Below, one piece after another: positions 44,973-55,199 of a DNA stretch of 64,000 nucleotides. A program made the position numbers and the translations under genes. Origin of the DNA: Angiostrongylus vasorum (Eukaryota; Nematoda; Chromadorea; Rhabditida; Metastrongylidae). Below the pieces are notes generated by a model. The model was not told the origin of the DNA. It was given only the letters and a program-made list of their open reading frames with translations, and searched no databases. Each line of letters begins with the position of its first letter. Position 1 is the first letter of the stretch. The stretch covers positions 124,001 through 188,000 of the forward strand of contig JADANN010000213.1 in NCBI GenBank assembly GCA_018806985.1, read 5' to 3'.

Positions 44973-45854
44973 AAGCCATAATTTTTGTGGATTCCAATAG
45001 GATGGTTATTGCCGATCATCGATCGATCTATTTGTACAGCACATTTGACGCGCACCATATAGAACTCAGTCCAGAAATGTATGTTCAAGGTCCAAAAGCC
45101 TAAATACAACATTAACTTCCTAATTTTGGGCCATAATGAGCCTAAAAAATTTTTTATGAGAAATAAGGCGAACTAAATTAATAAGTGTTTAGTGTTTCTG
45201 CGATCCGTTGCGTTTCTTTCCTTTTTTTTTAAAGCTCATCAGTCACCATTTTAAGAATCTCAAGGTTACTTCCTGATTATTCCGCAGTTCTTGATTTCAG
45301 GTTCGAAAGGAGGATATCGACAAAAATGGCGACTGCATAGGACCGATGACCACAATGGAGGCGATCGGTGAGTGTGATCTGGATGGACAACTTGTCTTTT
45401 CGTGGGCGTGGTTTGTATAGCAGATATGAGAGTGCAAGTGAGAGAGAACGAATGATGATAGATGAGCGAATAGCGAAGAAAATAGCCAATGATGATAAGG
45501 ATGACCGTTTTCATAATTAGGCATCACAACATATTTAATGGTAGTTTATGAAATTTCTTCCTTTGATCTGTTTGTTGTAATCTGATCTGAGACCACCGTA
45601 TTCATGTAACCTTCGCTTTTATGTAGTCGATTTTTCTTTCTTTTTAAGAATGAAACATCGTTGTGTAATAAAATATAGTGCACTTCTTTATAGTAAGGAG
45701 ATAAGAGATCGCGGACTGATTACAGTTTCTTCCTAAGGCTACCTTTTCTGCAGGCTTGCAAGGGTTAAAAAAAGTTGAATTCGATGATGAAAAAATTCAG
45801 GGTTTCCGGCCCTCCTTGTGTAATGTTGTTTATCCAAACGATAATCGTACTTAG
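44973..45854 (+). CDS. Possible two-exon gene fragment, unknown protein
   Basis: Exon 45301-45367: TTGATTTCAG acceptor, GTGAGT donor, frame VRKEDIDKNGDCIG... open in phase 0 and leaving one base. Exon 45754-45854: TTTTCTGCAG acceptor; using the leftover G, the frame continues LQGLKKVEFDDEKIQGF for 32 codons to a TAG. Phases agree across the 386-base intron. Upstream, 44973-45078 is an open block (VDSNRMVIADHRSIYLYS) with a fair acceptor and a GTATGT donor, but its phase does not fit the next exon, so its inclusion is doubtful. No family recognised. Confidence 0.28.
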
Positions 45855-46104
45855 CTATCTTCTGTTGTAGCGGTTATATCCTTTTATTTCTACGGCTTAT
45901 TACAACTAAGCTAAGTGATTTCTAAAACTTAATAGTTTTTACTATGTGAAAATCCTGTAATATGTTGTTTCTCGCAGGTATAAGATTAGATTTTTGCTAG
46001 AGTTTATATTTATAATATGCGTGCAACTGTATTACTGTTAAGGATCATGCACTACCAATATTGCTTTTTTATTAATTTTTTATAGACGCTTGTTAAATGT
46101 GCTA

Positions 46105-46315
46105 TGCAATAGGTTCGATGGTTCACTCCCGCGCCTGTTCCTAACCAAGCTCGCTCTTACTCTCATTCCGAAGTCGGCAAACTCCTCCTGTACTGCATAA
46201 GAGAACAAAAACACCGTCGTTACACATCGAGATGCGTTCGGAAGTTATTGTGAAGGGCAAATATGCATTCAACTGCCTCCAAAATGCTTGGAGTGGAATG
46301 CATAGGACGTCTCTA
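46105..46315 (+). mobile_element. SINE-A remnant, decayed
   Basis: TCCCGCGCCTGTTCCTAACC, TTCCGAAGTCGGCAAACTCC, GGGCAAATATGCATTCAACT, GCCTCCAAAATGCTTGG and GGAATGCATAGGACG follow the SINE-A order. Confidence 0.55.
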
Positions 46316-46569
46316 TCTATCATGACTACTCCTTACCAATAAACATGCTTTCTAGTTGTCATCGTTTGAACTGAAGGGATAAAGCTGGTTCTCATTTGCA
46401 CGCAGTCCAACATGGCCAGCTCCAACCACCTTCAGCAAGAACGTGAAATTGTCGGTTAAACTCAACCTCGCTTTGCCACCCATTTCGGACATCCACACTG
46501 ACTAATGTGGCCAATCTGTTACTGTTGTGTTGTTCGTGTATCTGTTATTGAAAATCGTGGACGATTGTA

Positions 46570-46753
46570 ATGGATAGTTCACCATCTGGATTTGGTTTAC
46601 CAAAGAGAAAAAAAAGACGAAGCCGTCTCCCACTACTAATTCGAATACTTTCTCAAGAATTACGAATGGCTGTTCTCATTAGATGGAGTTGTCATGATTT
46701 TCATCAATTTCTTGAGCATTTTCCCTCCTTCAGTCTTTCCTATGTGTTTACAG
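46570..46753 (+). CDS. Possible first coding exon with basic N-terminus, unknown
   Basis: A true ATG opens a frame MDSSPSGFGLPKRKKRRSR..., whose KRKKRRSR run would fit a nuclear localisation signal. The frame stays open for 61 codons to TTTACAG/GTAAGG, a strong donor; a second GTAAGC donor lies 5 bases on. No repeat family overlaps it. The second half is aromatic-rich and less convincing. No downstream exon was identified. Confidence 0.22.
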
Positions 46754-47459
46754 GTAAGGTAAGCAGATGTTTTATTTTTTGATAAACTGTGGTTTCTCTC
46801 CATGTAATTCTATTGAAACAACGGGAAACAGAACTAAAAAACAGAGCAGAACAGAACAAAAAATAAACCAGGAATATTTACAAAGATTCTAGGATTCTAC
46901 TCCATTTTGTCAACTTTTTATCTGTGGCGTACATGACTAAGATCATAGCTATTTGCTGCCAGCTGTCTGAAGATGAAAAAGCGTTGCAGTTTACATCGAT
47001 TCGTTGTTTCCCTCTACAGTAGAAAAAACATGAAAGTTTAGAGAACGCTAAGAAATTGCCGACCAGTTTAATGTTCTGTTATTGACTAACACAATCATTC
47101 AACCAATTGTTGAATGGAATCAAAACGAATGAAGAAGGAGGAAAAAAACGAAAAGAAGTAGGGAGGACGAAAGCGTGAGATGTTCTGGTGTAGCTCGATG
47201 CAGTTGGTGGTTGCTCGGTTCAAGTGAGCTGGAAGCGCGGCAGCTTTGCCATGTCGCTGGAATACCATGTTAACTCACACTGACAAAGCTTTAGGATTCT
47301 TTTCCTATCCTTTATTTCATTTCTTTATAAAAACTCTGCTCGAAACTCAAGAAGACGTGGTGCCGTTGAATCTGTTTAATTATTAAGGACTGTGGAGATA
47401 CAACTGAAGATATTCTGTTCCTAGGAAATGAAAGTTTTGGAGAAAGTACAAATATTGTG

Positions 47460-47741
47460 ATGACCTGCAGAATTCGAATCTATTTCCTTATTGTCTCATT
47501 CACCTCATCTCCACAAGTCTCTGATTTATCACAATCCGCTTTCGTTATCGCTTCTTGCGTCGGATGTATTTTTCTCTCCATTTTTATAAAAGTTTGTGGG
47601 AACTGTTACTTTATTACCAGGGATGTACCGCTTCTAACAGCTTCCTCTCCCTGGACCGATACAGATCCTAGTGAAAAAAATCTTCTGCTGCTTGTTTTGA
47701 TCATTAGTGTAGTAGTGATGAATGTTAAAATATTTGATTGA
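47460..47741 (+). CDS. Open reading frame, possible small membrane protein
   Basis: True ATG to TGA, 94 codons. It shows a hydrophobic N-terminus, a possible membrane segment (AFVIASCVGCIFLSIFIKVC) and another (LLLLVLIISVVVM) separated by a polar loop with DTDPSEKN. AT-rich sequence readily encodes hydrophobic runs, so this is weak evidence. Confidence 0.12.
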   Translation: MTCRIRIYFLIVSFTSSPQVSDLSQSAFVIASCVGCIFLSIFIKVCGNCYFITRDVPLLTASSPWTDTDPSEKNLLLLVLIISVVVMNVKIFD

Positions 47742-47779
47742 TTCGTCTGCATAGCTAATTGGCACACTATGACAAATGA

Positions 47780-48060
47780 CAAAAACGTCCTAAGTGAAAT
47801 TTTCAACGGCGATCTTAACGAAAAGCCACGCGATTCCATGAGATTCACACTTCCGCCTTTCATTCACATCTCGTCTTGTTCTTCATTCGCTTCGCATCTC
47901 GTCGGATTCCTGACAATCGTCGACGTCTCTCGGCTTTCGTTATCGCCGCCGCTGTGACAGCGGCGGCGGTGGCGGCGGCGGCGTCGGCGACGACTGAGAC
48001 GAGTTGGCGCGTTGTTGAAGGGTAGCATGGTGAGAAAGTGGGCGGGGTCGGAATAAAATT
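47780..48060. promoter_or_regulatory. GC-rich island with hairpin and GC-box
   Basis: CG-rich sequence with a GGCGGCGGCGGC-type run at about 47960-47985. A 12-bp perfect inverted repeat with one central base (CGCCGCCGCTGT g ACAGCGGCGGCG) lies at 47944-47968, and GGGCGGGGTCGG at about 48040 resembles an Sp1-type GC-box. Short ATG frames run into it from the left (47769) and away from it on the minus strand (47863). A promoter or first-exon role is plausible, but which strand is unclear. Confidence 0.3.
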
Positions 48061-48159
48061 GTTACATCCCGGCGTTGAGAAAATGTCGGAGCCATTTCAC
48101 TATTTCATACACGACGGCAATTGTTCTCTCTTATTGCACTGGCTGTTCAGGCACACCCT

Positions 48160-48245
48160 TTTTTATTATTATTATTATTATTGTTATTATTATTATTATT
48201 GTTATTATTAACATTATTATTGGCATTATTATTGTCACTGTTATT
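48160..48245. repeat. (ATT)n microsatellite, interrupted
   Basis: About 80 bases of ATT units with GTT/CTT interruptions (TTATTATTATTGTTATTATT and similar). Confidence 0.9.
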
Positions 48246-48249
48246 ACTA

Positions 48250-50280
48250 TTGGTGGCTATTATCATTAAATGATAGCACTATGTAAGCATTCATCATTTC
48301 TCATCACAAGTAATCATAATGATCAATAGCTGTTCTACTTTTTGGCCTTCGTATTTAGCCTTTTTTGTTTGGGTCAAGCTTTTTTACACGTAAAGCACAC
48401 TTTATAATTAATTCTCAGTAGTTACAATAATTACAGCCGGCATACGTTTTCATTAGAAACGCTTCGGTCATTTTGCATGTGATTCTGTCGACGACATTAA
48501 GAATTGCGTTTTGCAGCGCTATATTGGTTGGTGTTAGTTTTGTCTTTTTTTTCCTTTTCAGCAAATAGTAAAGTGAGCAAATAAATCTATTGGCGATATG
48601 TATAAGTATGCGCCGCTTACGGTTCTGTGCTGAAGAATTCATCGTTTTCCGACGAACCGGTTCCGTCCCACACACATACAGACACAGACACCCACACTAA
48701 TGCTGTTGCTGGCCTCGCAAAATGCTTCTTTACATCTCATCGTCCAGTAGAAAAGAGGGGGATTTAAACGTCGAATGCGTGAATGATTTTCGACAGTTTT
48801 TTTCGGTTGGTAACGACCTTTGCTGTGACTGCGAACGTCCCACTTTCCTGCCCAACTGTTGTGCTTCTGCTTTGATAAGCGCTTTAGAGAGGATTCGCCC
48901 ACGGACTTCTTCTTACCCCCGCTCTCAACCCATGAAATTTTTATTGCCCTTCATCCACAGTGGGCTTGAATATGCAGTCACACGCCATCGCATATAAGAA
49001 TTCCATTCAATAAGAAGTGCTTTTTTTGAGTTAAGAGTTCTTTTTAGCTTTGAAATATGCAAAAATAGATATTCAAGTCCACTTCCTCTAATTCTCTACA
49101 TTTTTTTTACAAACGTTAAAATATTCTAAGGAGGTATTTCGATAAATAACACTTCAACCAGTGGATGTATGTATCTTGTCAACTATGTCATTTGTAGTGA
49201 TCTTATCAGTGCCATCGAAGATGAAAGAGAAAGCAGTGATTGTTTTTTTTCCTGAAAATTAGAGGTAATTAACTAGATGTACGTGTCTGTCATCTTTAGA
49301 AGAAAGTACAAGCAGTTGCTGATTCCCGTTATTTTACCGTAATTTCGAGGACTCTCACCAGAATTCTTATGTCGCACAGCGGGGGTCATCGTACGGCGCA
49401 ACGTGTCGCATTATTTTTTCCCCCATCATAACAGAAAACTTGTCTCGTTCTTATTATGGAATTCCAATAGTTCTTGCTACTCGTTTAACTTTCTTTATGT
49501 ACTTTTAATTTTACTTCAGCACTTCAATATGCTGTAGACAGTTTTGCGAGTTTAGCAACGCTTTTTTATGAGTATACCGTAACCTCATTTGAACAGTTGG
49601 TTTTTGTCAATGTCGCCTTCGTCTTTGGTCTAGGAACAAGAGCGTTTCGTTCTTTTTTCTTTTCGCCAGATTGAACGATATGCTTTAGTTCATTTATTGA
49701 AAGACGGAGCAGAGATTCATTCTCCTTTAAAGTACTCGATAGTGAGAACTATGAATGTCGAAGGAAGGCTGAATGGTGGTGGAACCTTTACGATATATTC
49801 AAAATTTAGAAAAGAATGTTAATCTAGTGCCCTTAGATCAGATTTATCGAGCAGAGCACGTCTATGTACATTTTTACTATCAAACTAAGGAGAAATTAGA
49901 GCGGATGTTCCGCTTCCTGGGCCTCGCCTGAATCTTACTTTCGTGCTGGGTACATCTAATTTTACCGTACTCAACAATGTAAAGATTGCGAAAAAGCTTA
50001 TGAGCTTAAGAAAAATGAACGAGTTGATTTTCAAAAACGTGCACTGTTAAGAAGTGGCGATCCTCACGTATCGTTCAGAACGGTTTGGGATTCTCGATCA
50101 TTACGAATTGACAAGTGAGGGATTAAGAGAAGGTGACTGTAAGCGGAAATGGACTGCTAGAGCCTAAAAGAGCACCAAAAATGTGTTAAGGATTAGTTTG
50201 GTGTCAAAAAATTTTTTTTGTCATGTTTGCATGGCCCTACATAATCTTTGCACTTTACACAACGCTAGCAATTTTGTAAT
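48250..50280. other. No gene recognised; CA-rich tract at 48.67 kb
   Basis: About 2 kb. A CACACA/CAGACA-rich stretch lies at 48669-48697. An 87-codon minus frame at 48639-48902 lacks splice context and domain. Nothing else structured seen. Confidence 0.3.
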
Positions 50281-50685
50281 ATACTTACTTACTTGGATAC
50301 TTGGATGGACCGTCTTTACTGGTTGTGCGGACCCCAGCACAGTTTCCGTTCTCTAGGAACTTACTGGTTTAGCCATTGTGGTTCCCTGGAGTCTGAATCA
50401 AGGACAGCCTGGCCAAAGTCTGCCCCCAGGTCGTCGCCATCATGCGCAGTCGCTGCCTTTGTGGGTCAAAGGGAGATTTGCCACCATGCAACTAGTTTGG
50501 TACCAGGACGGTGGTGGATCTCGGTATTGGTTTATTCTTAGCTGGGCTTCCTGAAGTAAACGTTGAACTCCTCAGCTTGACAGACCCTCAGACCCTGCTG
50601 GGGAATGAATCCTGCGCTGTACATCGCAGTCCGACACCCTAAGAACACCTCCCAGCCACGATGAGGTGGTAACCATTGGGGGAGT
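50281..50685 (+). mobile_element. Family D copy, near full length
   Basis: Begins with ATACTTACTTACTTGGATAC, showing the ACTT-rich 5' edge most clearly, and runs through GCCATTGTGGTTCCCTGGA, GGCCAAAGTCTGCCCCCAGG and GTACATCGCAGTCCGACACC to GATGAGGTGGTAACCATTGG. Confidence 0.85.
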
Positions 50686-50934
50686 GTATAATAGTTATGT
50701 AATATAACACTGTTTTTTGCATCCAACGAACTACGCAGGGTCTATGTTGACCTTTCTACGTAGGGAAGTTCATAAAATTAAAGAATAGTATTCGATCGTT
50801 TCAATAAATTCCTTGTTCCGCTTTGTATTGTGCTTTCGTCTCTACCTAGCTAGACGTTCCGCACTGAGTCGTTCCTCGGTGGTTTTTTACAGTTGAACTG
50901 TTTTTCGTCATGAACAAACACCAAGTTGTTTTTT

Positions 50935-51005
50935 ACAGCGTTTATTAATTCACAATAGCTGACGTTTAGGCAGTTTGACCTTCAATGCGGAGGTTAAAAG
51001 GATGT
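50935..51005 (+). mobile_element. Family E fragment, diverged
   Basis: ACAGCGTTTATTAATTCACA, ATAGCTGACGTTTAGGCAG and TTTGACCTTCAATGCGGAG recall the inner family E signature, with many changes. Confidence 0.4.
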
Positions 51006-52525
51006 CGCTCCTGGGTTGCGCTAAATTTTACTAGCTTTTAGTGTTCTCTGGTCTCCACCACTTCTTTGTAGGAATGCCTAGGAATACCTATTGTTTCATA
51101 GCCGAAATATTGTCCTAATAACAGAAATCTGATAGTGAAAACGTGATATGTAACAAAAAGGTCAACAAAAAATCCACAGTCCCAAGTCTTTGAACTCCTT
51201 AACAGCTACACATCTGATGAGGTCACTCTTGAGGATCACATTTGCTTGGATGTTTAAAGGTAATAGCGATGCCCAGATTTTCGCTTATCGTTCGTTTTGA
51301 TGCAAAAAGTTTTTTCTTTGAATAGAAATGAATAGACGTCTGTCGGACATCGTTTTGCCTTTTCGCGATTAAGAGCACTATAATCGCCTCCCGTCAGTCG
51401 CTGGCCAGCAACTGTCGTCGAAAGGCATCCTCTTGGATAAAAGAACATTTGCGATTGTACGGATTGTCAATATGACTGAGTGATTCGTAATCGTCCTACT
51501 GAGATTACTTCTTTTGTAATCTGATTAGCATCACCAACATTTTATCACATGTGGGGAATCGGAAGCTGAGGGAAAATGTGAAAAAAAGAAAGAGAAACCT
51601 CAGTCAAGATCACTACAGTTTAATCCACCGTCATATAGCACTAGTTCATTTCGGTTTTTGTCCGTTTTCGATAGCTCCAGTTCGTGTTACCTCTGTGGTT
51701 TTCGTCCAAAACTAAAACCCATGTCATACTTCTACCGTTCTCATTCCAATCAAACGCCGAGCGCCGGTACCTGCCAAGAATGTTCGATGGCTTTACTGCT
51801 TTATGGTATTTTTAGTATATTGCGTTATTGCAAATACGTAAAATTGTTGACGTTGTGCACAGTATATTGAGATTGGATATGGCGAGGTAATGAGATGACG
51901 AAGGGCTAAACATTTAACGATTTTTCTATGGCTCTCATTAGACTGGTCATTTGAAACTGCAACGGCCTGCGGAATATGCCGCTGTGCAAATCAGTGAAAA
52001 CTGAGAGTGATGAGTGCATTCCACTAGTTGTTCATATTCGTCTACTTCATTCTTCGTTCCCATACGTCGTTGCTCGCTTCCTCGCTCTCATGTACGTTCT
52101 TCGTTCCTCATTCTAACACTTCTTTCCTTGTTCTCTTATTTCTTGGTCTCTCATTAGCTGTTTAACATAATCATCAACGTCACCACCAGAAGGTGTTCTT
52201 ATCTAGTCGCCATTCGTCTCCGTGCAAGCTTATCACTCACCTCTTATCACGCCGCTTCCCCGGGGAACTAATATAGCCACTGGAATGGGATTCACATCAG
52301 TACCTCTCGACGCTTTAATGATGGAGTACTTATTTTTTATCAATACATAATGAGGTGAGACATAATGAGTTGAGTGAAAATTTTGTGTTGTTGAAAGCTG
52401 TATCTCGTTAAAGTGAGCAATATCATACATTATTTGCTATCTATTATTATTTATCACTTATTTATCTTATTATTTGGACCATTGTTTATTTAGTTTTAAC
52501 TATATTTCCAATCAACACATGTTCT
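51006..52525. other. No gene called; one cysteine-pair frame
   Basis: At 51675-51805 a frame between a weak acceptor (TTTTCGATAG) and a GTATTT donor encodes two CxxC pairs (CYLC and CQEC) 27-28 residues apart, the spacing seen in some zinc-binding folds. A single block with weak splice sites is not enough for a gene call. Confidence 0.2.
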
Positions 52526-52529
52526 TTTT

Positions 52530-52745
52530 TTGATAAGCTTACACCAGGTTTGTAAACAATTTTCATTTGGCTAACGTTTCGACGTCTTTGTATTTACCAG
52601 AGCCGTTGATCCGAGTCGATAGTCCACGGTTGCACGGTTGTTCTTCGTCTCGATGTGGCGTCTTCCCCTTCTTGTCGAGTCGAGTATTTCTTAGCGGACC
52701 ATCTCTCGAATGAGGCATACTCACTCACTGATGCCTTTTTTATAC
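52530..52745 (+). mobile_element. Family E copy, subtype of the 10.4-kb element
   Basis: ATTTGGCTAACGTTTCGACG, CCAGAGCCGTTGATCCGAGT, CGATAGTCCACGGTTG and GACCATCTCTCGAATGAGGC match the 10.3-10.48-kb foldback interior. The inverted right arm is not present; a family E terminus-like CTGACTTTCGTTTAACCACG lies at about 52867. Confidence 0.65.
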
Positions 52746-53317
52746 AGGATGCTGATGGTTGATAGTTGTGATTGTCCGGTGATAGCAACTTGTTTTCGCA
52801 GACAATCCATCCTTCAGAAGTCGGTATCATTATCAGCTGGCAAAGAGCATAACAATATTTCAAAAACTGACTTTCGTTTAACCACGGTATCACTGTACTG
52901 TACTATGCCGTACTGTACTGTACTATATACGGTATATGTATGTCATTCCCAAATTTTCTGATTTATTTTTGATCTCCAACAAATAACAAATACTTAACTA
53001 CAAAAGCTGCTTTGGAGTGCCTAAGAGCATTGGAAAATTCGTTAGAAATGGTTTTATTTCCTAAAATATTGGGTGTAGAGGATGGAATTTCGCGAAACAC
53101 AATATCATAAACAGCCGAAAAAATTTTTGCGTTAGAGGCAATTCGTATGGTCCACTCTGACCATCGGCATATTTATTTCCGTCAGTGCATACGGTCGTCT
53201 GTATGTTAGTAACTGAGTATCTTCTATAGGATTTTTTGTGCTACACTTCGCAAAGTTGAAAACGCAAAGAAAAAAATCGCATGAATAACTCTAATTTAAC
53301 CGCACTTAGGTAGGAAA

Positions 53318-53510
53318 CTAGTTAAGAGAGAGGTAAAGCAAGAGCGTCAGTGGTGCAGTGTGCAATATGCGATTCCCCGGAAAGGGTAACCGTTGTTCGA
53401 TCTGACCTGGTGTCCAAGTTTTGTGAATATCTGAGCAGCATAGTGGTTGCATTTCAAGCAATAACCTGCCATGAAAATTTACACTAGGTAGTGAATAAAA
53501 GGTTAACTCT
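53318..53510 (+). mobile_element. Family C arm with tRNA-like boxes
   Basis: The terminus TAGGTAGTGAATAAAAGGTT and the core AGTTTTGTGAATATCTGAGC place it in family C. Its head differs from other copies: AGTGGTGCAGTGTGC (close to an A-box) and TTGTTCGATCTGACC (close to a B-box), 40-50 bases apart. Confidence 0.65.
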
Positions 53511-54300
53511 AATCTGGTTATTTGTTTTTTTTTCTTTCTTTGAAGCCAAAGCGGTTTTGCTTCGTATTTCATTTCGTGTCACGTCGAGTTCTCTCTTTTC
53601 GAGCATTCCTTCATTCTTTTTCATTTTTTTCTCTTGTCCTTATTTTTTTGCACTTATATTTTCTCTCTTTCAATTTTGCTTTCGTATTTCTGTAACTTTG
53701 TTCTTGAAAGTAAAGTAAGTTCGCTGGCACCGGGTAGTATCAGAGTCCTCTCCTTACACTTTTATTTTCATCTTTATTCATTATCAATGTTTAATCAATA
53801 ATCTTTAATATTCCTTTATATCTGTTTCAACCGGTTTCTTTTCATCAAATCCTAGTTCATTTCGGAACATGGTTTTGTTTTCAGCACCAAATTAGTGCTT
53901 TTCTAAAATACAGCGTACTTCCTTCTTGATCACTACGTACTTCATGAGGGTTTTCTCAACTAAGCCGAAATTCATGGATGTTTCGAGTTTTTAGTCTATT
54001 TTTAGTCTATTACTTCCATACGTTGTTTGCCGACCGGAATACCTATTGTGTGTGGGATTTGAATATAAATCAGATTAAGCCTGCCTGTGGGTTTTGAATT
54101 TCGCCAATACCTAACTAAACTTTCCATTCAACGTCGCTCTCACCTATTCACCTGTCTCACCGATGGTTGTGAAGCGGCTCGAACGACCTCTAGTAGAACT
54201 TGCACTCATCTCCGTAGTCATGTTCTAGAGATTCCTAGAGAGTTTTACTTGATGGCCAGGCATTTTCTCCCTTTTTGGCCTTTTGGTCTTCGTGAAGAAC
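53511..54300. other. No gene or repeat recognised
   Basis: T-rich stretch at 53520-53720, then unremarkable. The far left edge of the RTE remnant below may extend into the last 200 bases. Confidence 0.3.
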
Positions 54301-54329
54301 TCTCAATATCAAGACGGTGATATCTTCGT

Positions 54330-55170
54330 TGTGCCGCTAATGTCAGGAGCTTAGTCGAAAATTAGCTCCTTCATGATATCATTACCTCCTTGGTTATTAA
54401 ACGTTGACGTAGGTTAGAGCATAAGATTTTTTTTGTCTTGTTTTCGGAGGAACGACATGCTCTTAATATCGTTTTCGTCTGCTCAGCTCCTGAGCTATCA
54501 GCTATATCTATTCAATGAGTGGTCAGAAACAAATTCGTTCCCTATAAACATTGTTTTCTTGAGGTACAAACAAACGTTGGCCTTTCCGTGTGCGCTGTCG
54601 AAATCAGCTAACATCCGACCCTCGTGGCCAGTGTTTGATATCACATTACCAGAGTCTTCAACAAACATAGGGTACATAATTGTCACCCATCGACTTTCAC
54701 TGCCATCTTATCTCATTCCAGTTTTCTTGCAACGTTGTCGAGAGCTGTGCAGATTAAATGTGACTCTGTTATGTCCTTGTGGAACCTCTCCCTTTATGAC
54801 GAATATGGCGTTGTGTAACATGAAACTCTGGTTGTAAATTGCTGTATAGTTCATGAGCGTTTTGCAATGACTTGTAAGGCCATAGCCGTTCACAGCTTCT
54901 ATGAATGCTATAGTTTCAACTGATTCGAAAGCTTTTCTAATCACATGCTAATGGGCCAAAGTGACGTATTGTGCTCTCTTGAAACTTCATTGAGTTTATT
55001 TATTGTAGAGACATCGTGCTAAACTCTTTTAGAAACCGTGTTTATCCGTATACCATTTCTACGTCCAGTGCAATGTGAATCCTGTTGAGGATGATTAAAG
55101 AGCTCGTAGGCGACAGACAGATTCTATGGTTTGTAAAGGAGAACTACGGTGACGACGCGTCCTTCCTGAG
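54330..55170 (-). pseudogene. RTE-type reverse transcriptase remnant (palm region)
   Basis: Read on the minus strand from 55170 leftwards: INKLNEVSREHNTSLWP, then IRKAFESVETIAFIEAVNGY, GEVPQGHNRVTFNLHS, then GRMLADFDSAHGK, KKTMFIGNEFVSDHSLN, and IAQELSRRKR after a frame change near 54500. RTE palms carry, in order, SKLIEVSREY, KKAFDSVET.A, RGVRQGDTISP, ERMLADFD..CGK, KTMFM.N..VSDAPFTLN and PELSRRKRAAW. The FADD catalytic box lies in a damaged stretch between the second and third groups and was not found intact. It is the longest protein-coding transposon trace in the window, broken by stops and at least two frameshifts. Confidence 0.8.
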
Positions 55171-55199
55171 GTGCAATGAGTAGTGCTGGGTGTTGGACG

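Noticed and set aside
47190..47260. tRNA-like TAGCTCGATGCAG and CTCGGTTCAAGTGAG
   Set aside because: Stems do not pair; neither a tRNA gene nor a known SINE head.
54433..54837. A 134-codon plus frame, the longest simple frame seen
   Set aside because: It starts at TTG and is antisense to the RTE reverse transcriptase remnant, whose minus-strand residues match the family.
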